Source: Gymnogyps californianus (taxonomy: Eukaryota; Chordata; Aves; Accipitriformes; Cathartidae). Taken from it: 64,000 bases of DNA. The stretch spans positions 46,981,845 to 47,045,844 of the forward strand of contig NC_059471.1 of NCBI RefSeq assembly GCF_018139145.2, read 5' to 3'. Below are positions 27,601-38,500 of the stretch, piece by piece; the first letter of the stretch is position 1, and each line of letters opens with the position of its first letter. The position numbers and the translations under genes were made by a program. The notes under the pieces were generated by a model. It was not told the DNA's origin. It did no database searches and was given only the letters and a program-made list of their open reading frames with translations.

Positions 27601-28675
27601 TCACAGGTCTCCCATTGGTCTTCAGTCACATTCATCAGATGTGTACAGGTATTTTAGCATCCTTGGAATCTCAAATGGCACTTGATGCTTATATTCATGG
27701 AAGCGTATTATGACTGTGTATTGGCCAAGGCCTTGACACAGTTGGCCAGGTTATTCTACTTGTCCTTTTTCTGCTACTTAGAAGGGCCCAGATGCCATGT
27801 AGGTCCTGTCTCATATCTGTCAGCCCTGTGTGGAATCTCAGATACCCTTGGATGTTACATCTATGTTTAGGCAATTGAATTGAACACCGTGTCTATGATG
27901 TGAGATTAGATTCATAGTTCACAGGTGCACTGTGATACGCACCTGATTTTAAGTGCTTGAATATGAAATTAAATCCTACCCACAGACGTGTTCGTATCAA
28001 TTGTATGATGCTGAGAACTGCACAAACAGCAGTAAATCTTCTTCCAACCTATAGCACCGATTATGCCTTCTGTGTATATCTTTATTGAGATTTAGTCAGG
28101 ATGTTCTTGATAAAGAATACTTAAAATTGTGTGGTATATAGGGTTTGTAACAGTATTGCTAAGCACTTCTTAGCTTCTTTCTGGTATTAGCTGGTGAAGC
28201 AGAACAGGAGATTAATTATTAGAATCTTTAATGTCTCGTTGCCCTGCTTTTCAATGACTCATCTCAGTATGCGTTATTTCCTGCATTTTGCCTCATGGTT
28301 CTTTAGCTCTGCTGTTTGTTCTGTTTTGTCTTGACCATTTGCAAGAAACACTGTCCCTGATAAGACAAGCAGTGTAATAGGACCCATTGCTCACTCTGAA
28401 ATGTTTTATAAAAGAAAAAGTAATGAGTCCAAATATTTACATAATGTGGTTTGCATGACGTTAACTCATTGAACTTCTGGTTACACCTGAAGAACAAGTT
28501 TTTTTAATGTGATATGATTACAAATCTTAAGCCAAACCCTCTTCTCTGGTACATAAGAATAGGTCCTAATGAAAACAGTCGGAGTTATGTACATGTATCC
28601 AAGCGTAAAAACTGGCTCCAGAATTTGGCAATTAGCTCCTCGTTTTAATGACACGTCTGGCAATTTGGTTCCACC

Positions 28676-28786
28676 ATGGCAGCGGCGACAGCTTTGGTTC
28701 CTCATTTTACTTTTATTTTGCATTCTCTTTATGCAGTTTCTTTCATTTGTATTGCTGTAGAAAATATACTGAAAATTGGTGAGTGA
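28676..28786 (+). other. Candidate 36-codon ORF or first exon with strong Kozak
   Basis: An ATG sits in a near-ideal vertebrate initiation context (CCACCATGG). It opens an Ala-rich start (MAAATA) followed by a hydrophobic stretch at roughly residues 7-28 that could span a membrane. The frame ends in TGA at 28784-28786. A consensus splice donor, GTGAGT, begins at 28779 inside the last codons, so the segment could be a first coding exon ending at 28778 instead of a complete micropeptide. Against this, there is no CpG island, several ATGs lie upstream, and I recognise no protein family. It could well be chance. Confidence 0.2.
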
Positions 28787-31350
28787 TTGCTAAGGAAACT
28801 GAGTCTATGGGTTTGAGTTGAGCAAGGAGAGTTTGGAGAACACAGATTATATCAATCAGGGAGCATGTGTAGGCAAAATGAAAATTGTTCTATGAATATA
28901 AATGATTTCACTGGGCACCAGACATAAGTAAGACTTTATCTCATTGTTGCTGGATTAAAATCTCATGTTTTCTCTTACTCTTATGTGATATTATTCCTAT
29001 TTCATACTCTAACTGGTCTCAAGATTAAGTGCCTGAATTATTAAATACTCTTAAGTACACGTGTAACTTACTTTACGCAACTGAAACAGATCAGGAAGGT
29101 AATATTCTTTGGTACACCAGTGAACCCTTGCCTAAAAGCTTTACATTATTCATTGTATAAGATGATTTGTTTATTTTTTAAAAGAGCATGCTTCTACTGA
29201 AGCATCCAGGAATGTATTTTTGTGTGCTCCAGTATACCCATATTAGTTTAAGTTTGTAGAGCAGTTAGGATGTACAGATTCTGTAATTTGAGTTTATATG
29301 CATACACACACACATCCACCCATAATGCCCCATATGGTTACATATATAGACATGTACAAAGATTATATATACACATAATTATATAATATGTGTATTATGT
29401 ATATTGTGTATTGGAATTATAAACATATTATATATGCGATTTGACTGACCTTGACTGCTTTGAGCTGTACTGAAATTAAGCATCTAATCTAAGAAGGGCA
29501 TCTCGGCTTCCTTTATAATCAGTGAGAAAGTTATTTTCAGAGGATTTGTCCAAGATTGTTTGCAAAAATTGTCCTGTGGATGTTCTCTACTGATGATAGA
29601 GGGAGCTTGCTTCATATCTAACATCTGTCTTGTACCTAGTTAAAGTAAGCTGAGAAGGATCCTGTTCAAATGTACTTAATCAAAAAAATCGAGACCACTC
29701 TACCAATGTAGTTAAAAAAATGGTAAACATTCAATTTCTATGCAATAATATTTCTTGTGACGAAGATCATTCTGGTCTTATACAGATTACTGCACTTGTT
29801 TGGTGCTCAGCCTGACTGTGCTTCTTATTTCTTCGTAAGAAGGATTAGTGGACATACTGGTGGGAACAGCAGAAGCTGCCAGAGCTTGTCTCAATTAGAT
29901 CAGTTGCTGTTGCAGCTGAGTTAGTATTGGCTCCAGTATGATTTTTTTTAGAATTCTTTAGTTCAGACACAGGCCAGAACTAGATGCACACCAATGCTAG
30001 AGTTAAAAATAAGAATAAAAATTATCTTCATTGCACTGCGTGGTTTTTAAGAGATTGACACTAACATGGATAATTTGACCTTTTCATATAAATGTCTCTT
30101 AGAAACCAGAGTTGGCATAGGTGTCCCTAGACTCTTCTATGCTTGTGAAATAATATAAGCAAATTAATGTAAAGGAGAAGCCAGATAATTCCCTCACCTT
30201 CCCAGACTACAAGCAGAGACACAACAACCCCTGCTTTGTTATGAAATCTCCTTGTCAAAGTGTATTTAAGAGTTCCATTAGCATTCTGCACAGAGACTAC
30301 TGAAGGAGTAAACTATTAAAATAGTGTTTTTACGTGACGTCAAAAATCAGTAATTTAGGAGCTGCAGCATGGTACTTTTCCCTTCTGAGTCACCAACTTT
30401 CCCTAAAGCATAGTGAATTTATTCAGCTGTGATTAGTAATTGTTTCAAAAGAGGAATAATATGCGTTGGGAATGTGCTATTTTCCTAATATCCAGTGAAC
30501 TCACTCTTTTCCATTGTGGTCCCTTTAAAACATTTGTCTGAGCAGACTGACTGAGTTATTATTCTTCATAAAGCAGGAACAGAAGAAATTAAAAAGAAAG
30601 TTTTCTAGTCTGTTTTGATTTCACACTCAGATTAACAGAACAACAAATCACAGTTCATTTATTTTTTCCTGTTTCTGCCAGAACGATTGCTTAGTTATTT
30701 TAAATCATCTGTATTCTAATCCACAGTTCAAAGTATGGGGATAATTTCTTATAGTTATGAATGCATAAACTTAAAAAAGCTGCTAACTTCTTTTGAGATT
30801 TCTATCTATCTTTACATTTCCCTTCATCAAATAAATATTGAGCCTCCAACTAATGGCTTCATTGTCTAAATTGTGTGTTAAAGAAAAATTATTCTGGTGC
30901 ACATCGTTCCTGCTAAAAAAAATGATGTGTGGATTTTTTTTTGGTCTTCACTAACATTTGAACTTTCAAATAGTTTCTCATTTTGATTTGTGATGTGTAA
31001 GGTTCAGTGCTAAAGTTTTTGCTAACCAGCATGCTTATATTTTTCAGATTCCAAGGGGAACATTTTATCATATATGACTTGTCAGAGCAGAGGTTAGAGA
31101 TATCTTGAAATCCTTCCAATATTCTCTGCTAGGTTTCTAAATATGAAAGAAAAATTATCAATGTTTTAAGAGTATAAGTACAATGAGATCAAAATGATAA
31201 TGTATGAAGGCAGCATATGGCACAGCTGGTCAGAGTGAACCTTTCCCACCATCCTCTTCTTTCATCGTCTTGTTAGGTCCATTTTCAGGGAAAGCATTGA
31301 TAGTCAACCTGAAGGAAGCAATCATTAATGCTATATATACGTTATTCATC
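28787..31350. other. Non-genic AT-rich DNA
   Basis: No gene or identified mobile element. The only structured part is a low-complexity CA/TA stretch at 29297-29436. The open frame at 30913-31119 minus has no recognisable motif. Confidence 0.5.
29297..29436. repeat. Imperfect CA/TA-rich low-complexity stretch
   Basis: A short CACACA run (about 29302-29314) is followed by alternating TATA, TACA and TGTA sequence through about 29436. The unit is not strict. It is typical of a decayed dinucleotide repeat. Confidence 0.7.
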
Positions 31351-31420
31351 TAAACACACACATACAATCTTCAAATATGTTTGTCTATATGTGTATGTGT
31401 GTTTATACATACATATACAT
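31351..31420. repeat. CA/TATG low-complexity repeat with inverted halves
   Basis: A 'taaacacacacatac' segment near 31351 is followed by 'gtatgtgtgtttatac' near 31393 and then 'atacatatacat', so the two halves can nearly pair. The low-complexity sequence runs right up to the 5' boundary of the CR1 copy that begins at about 31421. Confidence 0.7.
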
Positions 31421-32994
31421 AGATCAGGTTTGAGACCATCCAAGGAACCAGAAGGTGCACAAGTCCATGGGACCTGATGAGATGTGGGTCCTGAGGGAAC
31501 CGGCAGATGAAACGACTAAGCCACTGTCGATCATATTTAATAAGTCGTGGCAGTCCGGGGAAGTTCCCACTGACTGGAAAAGGGGAAACATAACCCCCAT
31601 TTTTAAAAAGGGAAAAGAGGAAGACCCGGGGAACTACAGGCCAGTCAGTCTCACCTTTGTGCCTGGCAAGATCATGGAGCAGATCCTCCTGGAAACTATG
31701 CTAAAGCACATGGAAAATAAGGAGGTGATTGGTGACAGCCAACATGGCTTCACTAAGGGCAAATCGTGCCTGACAAATTTGATGGCATTCTACGACGGGG
31801 TTACAGCATTGGTGGATAAGGGAAGAGCAAAGGACTTCATCTACCTGGACTTGTGCATTTGACACCATCCCACATCTCTAAATTGGAGAGACATGGATTT
31901 GATGGATGGATCACTCGGTGGATAAGGAATTGGCTGGATGGTTGCACTCAAAGAGCTGCGGTCAACGGCTCGATGTCTGGGTGGAGAGCAGCGATGAGTG
32001 GCTTTCCTCAGGGGTCAGTATTGGGACCGGCACTGTTTAACATCTTTGTCGGCGACATGGACAGTGGGATTGAGTGCACCCTCAGCAAGTTTGCTGACGA
32101 CACCAAGCTGTGCGATGCAGCTGACACACTGGAGGGAAGGGATGCCATCCAGAGGGACCTTGACAGGCTTGAGAGGTTGGCCCATGTGAACCTCATGAAG
32201 TTCAACAAGGCCAAGGGCAAGGTCCTGCACATGGGTCAGGGCAATCCCAAGCATAAATACAGGCTGGGCAGAGAATGGATTGAGAGCAGCCCTGAGGAGA
32301 AGGACTTGGGGGTGTTGGTTGACGAGAACCTCAACATAACCTGGCAATGTGTGTTTGCAGCCCAGAAAGCCAACCATATCATGGGCTGCATCAAAAGAAA
32401 CATGACCAGTAGGTTGAGGGAGGTCATTCTGCCCCTCTACTCTGCTCTCGTGAGACCCCACTTGGAGTACTGCGTTCAGCTCTGGGGCCCCCAACATAAG
32501 AAGGACATGGACCTGCTGCAGCGAGTCCAGAGGAGGGCCACGAAGATGGTCAGAGGGCTGGAGCACCTCTGCTGTGAAGACAAACAGAGAGAGTTGGGGT
32601 TGTTCAGCCTGGAGAAGAGAAGGGTCTCTCCAGGGAGACCTTATGGCAGCCTTCCAGTACCTACAGGGGGCCTACAGGAAAGCCGGAGAGGTACTTTTTA
32701 CAAGGGCTTGTAGTGATAGGACAAGGGGCAATGGCTTTAAACTGAAAGAGGGTTAGATTTAGATTAGATGTAAGGAAGAAGTTCTTTACTGTGAGGGTGC
32801 TGAGGCACTGGAACAAGTTGCCCAGAGAGGCTGTGGATGCCCCATGCCTGGAAGTGTTCAAGGCTAGGTTGGATGGGGCTTTGAGCAGCCCAATCTAGTG
32901 GAAGGTGTCCTTGCCCATGGCAGGGGGGTTGGAACTAGATGATCTTTAAGGTGCCTTCCAACCTAAACTGTTCTATGATTCTGTGATTCTATGA
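31421..32994 (+). mobile_element. CR1 LINE, 5'-truncated, with decayed ORF2 RT
   Basis: This is the longest CR1 copy in the window, about 1.57 kb. It starts inside the reverse-transcriptase region and runs through the C-terminus and 3' UTR to a terminal tail of 'ttctatgattctgtgattctatga'. The 5' edge lies where CR1 similarity begins against a CA/TATG simple repeat. It is GC-richer than its surroundings, as expected for a younger LINE insertion. No clear target-site duplication was found. Coding parts are listed as a separate pseudogene. It cannot be autonomous: the endonuclease, the 5' part of the RT and the promoter are missing. Confidence 0.97.
31455..32756 (+). pseudogene. CR1 ORF2 reverse transcriptase remnant (frameshifted)
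   Basis: Three open pieces cover most of a non-LTR reverse transcriptase. Piece one (31455-31862) holds [16 protein letters not shown], the GFTKGKSC block and motif A (YLDL at about 31841-31853). A small deletion just after motif A shifts the frame. Piece two (31853-32713) holds motif B (PQGSVLGP, about 32000-32026), motif C FADD (32090-32101, catalytic aspartates present), and the thumb region with KDLGVLVDE and [10 protein letters not shown] second frame change near 32625-32640 follows the FSLEKRR block. Piece three (32574-32756) carries [10 protein letters not shown] and [13 protein letters not shown] before a stop. The breaks at motif A and near the C-terminus make it dead. The minus-strand open frame 32015-32566 is a shadow of this gene. 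Confidence 0.95.
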
Positions 32995-33230
32995 ATGGTT
33001 CAGACAAAGAGTCTCTCTAGCACAGTACCCTGTCCTAGCAGTGTCTGTATGTGGACGTGGAGGGAAGGGAAAAAACAGGGCGAGTCGTTGCCAGTTCCTA
33101 ATATCCTTTCTATGATGAAGGCATCAAAGGTGTACACAGTATTTATTCCAGGTGTGGGTGACCAAGAGCAAACGTTCTTCAGCAAGGAAAACTCTTGGTC
33201 ACTGCCATCCGGAAGGACACAACCGGAGCT
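32995..33230. other. Spacer between two CR1 tails
   Basis: About 235 bp of fairly GC-rich sequence separate the tail of the 31.4-kb CR1 copy from a second CR1 tail. I do not recognise it as CR1 coding sequence. It could be the 5' part of a second, older CR1 fragment of another subfamily, flanking DNA, or sequence carried by read-through. Open frames 32995-33303 plus and 33000-33308 minus coincide here without motifs. Confidence 0.4.
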
Positions 33231-33303
33231 GTGGGGGTTGGACCAGATGACCTCCAGAGGTCCTTTCCAACCACAGCCATTCTGTGATTCGGTGATTCTG
33301 TGA
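33231..33303 (+). mobile_element. Second CR1 LINE 3' tail
   Basis: The sequence has 'gggttggaccagatgacctc', then 'ggtcctttccaaccac', then a terminal 'attctgtgattcggtgattc' tail, a classic CR1 3' end. It differs in detail from the tail of the neighbouring copy ending at 32994, so it is a separate element, probably another subfamily. Its 5' boundary is uncertain. Confidence 0.88.
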
Positions 33304-33429
33304 AGCAATAGCTTACATTCTGTGTTGAATGCTACTGGTTAAATTGTCTTTTTACCTAGGAAATAGAGGATATCGATTAGTTACCAACATAATATCTTCA
33401 AACTGATAGCAGCATTTACAAGCAAAAGC

Positions 33430-33541
33430 TATGTTATGTTATTTTGTTATGTTATGTTGTTTTATTATGTTATGTTGTATAATTTTATTTTAATTATGTT
33501 ACATTACATTATAATGCTATGATAATACAATATGATATGAT
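33430..33541. repeat. Degenerate ATGTT-type pentanucleotide repeat
   Basis: Repeated 'atgtt', 'ttatg' and 'attac' words at about 5-bp spacing run through the segment. They drift from TTATG on the left to ACATT and ATGAT on the right. It is a decayed microsatellite. Confidence 0.8.
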
Positions 33542-34239
33542 ACAGAAGTGCTGCATTTTGTACAAAGTATTTCAGATATAGTTTTTAGTAAATCTAATAA
33601 AACATCTAGATTGTATCTAGAATCTAGTAAAGGAGATTCCTGAAGGCTGTTGGGAGAAGGGGGTTGGGAGACTCATCGAAGCACTCATAAAGGGAAGAGC
33701 AAGTTTACCAAATGCTGATTCTTTATTTAGCCTAGGATACCTTTCTGTTCCTAAACTCAGTTTAAGATCTCAGTGTGAAAAGGGTAATTGCCATAGTGCA
33801 TTACTTCTAATACCCTTAGATTTAGATACCTATGTTTGAAACTGGTCAGTATTTAGCTGCAGTTCAGCAGAAAAATGGTAGGAATATCACTAGAAAACCT
33901 ATGAATCACTTAGTAGGAAAAGGAGGGAGGAAATATGAAATGTAAATATAACAGGCATCTTAGCAGAAAAGAGAAACACACTTGTGTAGAAGTCTGGGGT
34001 TTAGTCTTCTACAAAATATGTGGGTATTTTAATGGCAAGCTATGAAATACATGTCTAATTTGAAATCACATCTTGAAATTGATACCTCTCTTTATGGAAT
34101 AGATGGGAATATCAGTCGCTAGGAAATAGTGGAAAAAACTTGCTGTGAAATGCATGTCTAGTTTATGAGGAAGGTGTTGGCAACCAAATATCTTAAGAGA
34201 TGTGCTGCTACTTTGTTATGAAATATATGAAAAACTTAA

Positions 34240-34503
34240 AACAATACATGCCTGGAGTTAAAAAAAAGCCAGGTGGAAATTTCAGTGCTCCTGTCCATTT
34301 GGGGTATGTCTGGCGCACATAACGATCACACCGGGATATCTGCGTTGGTTCTGAATGTGTTGGTAGGTCTCCCTGACACCCCAGTTCAAAAGAAAGCTGG
34401 TAGCTCAGGTCCTGGAAACAGTTTGCATGACATTGCCCCCGGGCTAGCCAAAGCTGTGAACTCTGCGGTTAATTATCTCATGCAGATCATCTGGCTGACA
34501 TAG
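34240..34503 (+). other. CpG-bearing open frame, possible conserved block
   Basis: The frame is open from 34240 to a TAG stop at 34501-34503. A plausible protein-like C-terminal part lies at about 34440-34500 (GLAKAVNSAVNYLM). About eight CpG sites occur between 34310 and 34530, well above the local background. There is no ATG at the start of the frame, no clear splice acceptor and no recognised homologue. It may be a conserved noncoding element or a remnant exon rather than a gene. Confidence 0.18.
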
Positions 34504-34937
34504 CCGTGATGTTTTCAGTCCTGACGCTTCTTGGTCAGAGTTCACACAATATAAAACTCTCCTTCAAGAATTTTATTATCATTGCTGTTCTTGTTAGTAA
34601 GAGAATCTGGTGCTCTGAATTGTGGACTTTTTGTGCCAAGTATTGTACAAAGTATGTAGAACTCTGCGGGCTGTAAAATAATGTATGTGAATTCTTTAAC
34701 AAAACTTAGAATCTTTTTTCCTTTTTCCTTTTTTTTTTTTTTAGTCTCTGTTTAGCATGACTAAAATGATTTACTTCATTGTAGTTCTCATTCCCTCAGA
34801 ATTGAGGAAGCTAATGCAACCCGGTCCAGAAATATGACTAATGATATTTTTTGTTCTTTTACAAAAGATTGCTTTATTCTGATGAATTAAGCTTGTACAA
34901 TGTTTTACTTTGTCTTCCATTTTTTCAATGTTTCAAG

Positions 34938-35005
34938 ATAGTACTTTTGCCAAGTTACCTGACAGGAATTTAGATTACTTGGTGGCTGAAGGAATTGATC
35001 AAAAT
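34938..35005 (+). other. Weak candidate internal exon (68 bp)
   Basis: A T-rich tract with 'ttttttcaatgtttcaag' gives a possible acceptor ending at 34937. A GTAAGC donor begins at 35006. The enclosed frame is open and reads STFAKLPDRNLDYLVAEG in its middle. I recognise no protein. Such acceptor-donor pairs are frequent by chance, so this stays speculative. Confidence 0.12.
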
Positions 35006-35340
35006 GTAAGCTATAGATATATAGATATATGTTTTTCAAATTCCTTTTTTTTCCCCTGCACTTGCTGCTACAAAGGCCACAGTAAAAAAAAAAAATTTGA
35101 ATTCTAAAACTTTTTCTTGTTTGTCCTTGCATTGCCACCACTTGAATGAAGGTGCAGTGGTCAGGGGTACAAGTAAAGGCCATAGACCAAATGAACACTC
35201 TGGCAAGAGACTATGGAAAAGGAAATGCCAAGATAGCGTCAGCACAGAAAAAAGTGACAGGAGAATTGATATGTTTTCCTGAATTACTAGCAGGTTTAGT
35301 AGTGGGTTAGCAGATGTCAAAACACAGGAAGAAGAACCTG

Positions 35341-35390
35341 TATAAACAAGTGTGGAGTCAATTATTATAAACAAGTGTGGAGTCAATTAT
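35341..35390. repeat. Perfect 25-bp tandem duplication
   Basis: Positions 35341-35365 and 35366-35390 are identical, each beginning 'tataaacaagtgtgg'. Two exact copies with no divergence point to a recent duplication, or to a site kept uniform by replication slippage. Confidence 0.97.
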
Positions 35391-35481
35391 TAAGACTATG
35401 ACAGAAGTCTGAGATGAAAGGACAGATCCTGATGAGCCACCAGGATTTAAACATTTACTTAAAATTTAAATATTTAAGAAC

Positions 35482-35503
35482 CTATTAAATTTAAATTTAA
35501 TAG
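35482..35503. repeat. Perfect 22-bp AT palindrome
   Basis: The half 'ctattaaattt' (35482-35492) is followed directly by its exact reverse complement (35493-35503). A second, imperfect AT-rich inverted repeat lies just before it (about 35463-35478). Both may form cruciforms, but AT-only palindromes arise readily by chance. Confidence 0.85.
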
Positions 35504-38500
35504 ATTTCCATTCAGGAAGGTCCAGGAATCACAGAGGATACTTACATAACCAGCTAGCTAGCTAGCAAGACAGTATGGGATAGCAGTATACAGACTTGAC
35601 AGATGTGTAGTGTTTGTTACTAGTTTGGATGTATTTTTGCTGTGTATAAAGTTATCTTGCATTTTAACAGTTTATTTCCAAAAAGGGATAATAATATATA
35701 TTCAAAGGTCAGATTTTTCACAGGAGAAAAAGCCAATCTCAAATTATGAAAGCTACTTGAATGCAAAACAACTGTAGATGGTATCTAGTTGGCTTAAATA
35801 TAGCTGGAGTACACAGGCACCTTATACCCATCACAGCTATAGTCAACAGTTTTCAAAGACTGCTTAACTCTTTTCATGGCAGCTTTCATTAGGTGCCTCC
35901 CTACTAAGCTGGAATATCTTTAGGATGCTTAAAGGAAGTCAGCGATGACTGCTTAAAAGTTCTTGAGGTATGCCCTTTAAACCTTGCCAACAAATGGATT
36001 GTGATCCAGGATTAGGTGTACAGGTACCTGAACTCTAAATATGTTCTAAAATGCTAGCACTGTTTTTTGGAAATAATGTGTAATAGATAAGAAGTCTAAA
36101 CAGTAATAAAGGAATTAGATAACCTTTGACTTGATTTAATCGGAGCAGGGTATTGAATCCTCACCTCCAAAATACTGGAGAATGTCCTGATTAACAGGCC
36201 ATAGGATATAGCAGGTGACCCTTTCTTGAAGTCGGATTATGTCACTTCAGTAGATATGACTCATTGTTTGGTAGCTTAGTGCGAGAGAAGAGGAGAAAAT
36301 GTCCTTATCCACAGTTCTTTGTTCCTTGGTGGTTTGGGCACTGGCTTAGAACATGGAGAATGTACAGGGTTAATCTTCCTCCATCTCCTGTCCCCAGGGA
36401 GGGTTCCAGCCATATTCACCAGACTGCCAAAAAGTAGAAATTACCTTGCTCTGGTGGGCTGCTATTATCTGAGGAGAATGAGAATAAGAAAGAGGCACCT
36501 ACATGGAATATTACTGCTCTCTTTGACAGAAGCAGAGGTTTAATTGAAGTGGGGGCAAGATCATCATCTGGAGGCACCTCTGTTCAATGGAAAGAGAGAA
36601 ATGCCTCTATTGGAAGACAGCTTTACTTTCTGCTAATCTTCAGATTTACTTCAAAATCTCCAATGACTATTGTAGGAAATTTGGATGGTTGTATTAGGTG
36701 ACCTGGATCATTCTCTGAAGCTATGCACCTGCAATTTCAGTTAAATATTACCTAAACTGAGTAGGATGGGTTCCACATGCAATTTAATCTGCAACAAACT
36801 GAAGAGTGGGCAAATGTTAAACCATTTGAAAGAACTGGTATGGGCTCCAACACTGAAATTCTGATATTCCTTATAGCCACTGACTCAATAATGTTTCATC
36901 AAAATCCTCTTCAGGAGATCAAATCTGAACATGTGTTTCTTTGCTTAGTTATGACAGGGTTTCAGTCCTGGATTTTCGGCCTCTGATTATATCTTCTACA
37001 GAAACCTCTTGTATTAATGTGTCTTGATTTAGTTTTTAAGGCTACTAGATTTTTCACAGCTACAATGCAAAGGTATGTGGTCCAACTATATGAACTATCA
37101 GTCCTTATTCCATACTACCTAAATAGGCAGTGCAGGTGAGGCAATGTGAGCTTTTATTGTGTCATCTCTTTCCAGTGTAAGGGTTGGGGGAGTCTAGGCT
37201 TGTTCTAAAAATGAACTACTATCAAAACGTTACTATCTTGTCAGATAAAGGCTTTGACAGGTGACATGATCAGCTTTTGACTTGATTGTTTAACTTATCC
37301 ATGAATCTTAAGCTCCTTAGGGAATGCTAGAATACTCTCCAGCTCCCCTCTCAACAGAATCCACTCTTGGAGGAGCAGTTACCCACCTGATTAAAGCCCA
37401 GCAACTTTGGTTTCCTTTAGCTGCTAATTGCAGTTTTATTCATTCATATATAGAATTTCTGTACTATCCTGATAAAGGCACATCTCTCAGTCTTATTATT
37501 TTTATGTTGGTTTAGGTAGAGTTTCATAAGCAATTACTCTTCACATCTCCCCTTCAAAAGTATATTTCAGTGGGAAATATATCTTGTGGGTTGGATTCAA
37601 AATGAAATAATGTGCTGTTAATTCTGTATGTTTTTACAAGATTAAACTATGTGAAAAATGATGCGTACTATTCCATAGCATTTCATAAAGCTATGCAGAA
37701 GTTGTGAGATCTCATAAATTAATACATTTATAAGGCAAAAAGACAATGCAATAAAAAGTATTTATGAATTTGTCATATATCAGAAAAGGGAGAGGAAATT
37801 TCTGACAAATGTGTTTTCTGGTTTCTGAAAATAGCTTCTTTCTGTGAAAAAAAAATCTTTTCACATAGACACAAAACTTTATTTCCACAAAATATGCGTC
37901 TGTTCTACTTCTTAAGAAAAGTTGTTCATGTGAATGATCAGGACACCCTAAATCTTGTATCAAATTCAACATAAAATAAGAAAATTTAAATATCCTGGAA
38001 AATCCAGGTCTATTTCAGAAATGATGTAAATGTGTAAATTAGGCATTCAGGGTCCTAGCTCCACTGAAATAAATAACAAATATCTTGACTTGAGTATGAG
38101 ATAGGACTTAACCCACTTATAATCTGGTCAAAAACCAGGTGCTTGTGATAAAGTGCAGACAACTTTGTATTCATTTTTCATTCAGCTGAGTGCAAAAAGA
38201 ACATAATTTACAAGAAAAATATACGGGAAGAACGTAACAGTCAAGAATGTGGAAGATAAGGAGACTCTTCCCATCCATTCAGAAGACTTTTATTAACCAT
38301 TTTTTCTCCTCCCTTTCTTTATTCTCTGATCTCTTAAACAATACTGAATTTGCCTGCCCACTGCCTGCCTGGTTCACCAAGAATGTTCTGATCAGTTTGC
38401 TTCTTAGCTGTATTATATGTGGTTTGCACCATTGATTATATTATTGCTGAACATGATACAAAGTATTTTCCAAAAGGTATTACATTGACACATAGTATGC

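Larger units (their letters stand above)
18331..28675. other. Non-genic unique DNA, possibly with conserved noncoding blocks
   Basis: I see no recognisable exon, RNA gene or mobile element over about 10 kb. It includes an A18 run at 24623-24640, a perfect 25-nt hairpin at 23919-23943, and a repeat-free block at about 20420-21230 rich in AT-motif and octamer-like sites. The longest open frame, 22378-22758 plus (126 codons, non-ATG start), has no recognisable domain, and its length is within chance expectation for this much AT-rich DNA. Confidence 0.5.

Noticed and set aside
32015..32566. 183-codon minus-strand open frame
   Set aside because: It lies antisense to the CR1 reverse transcriptase and has no motif of its own.
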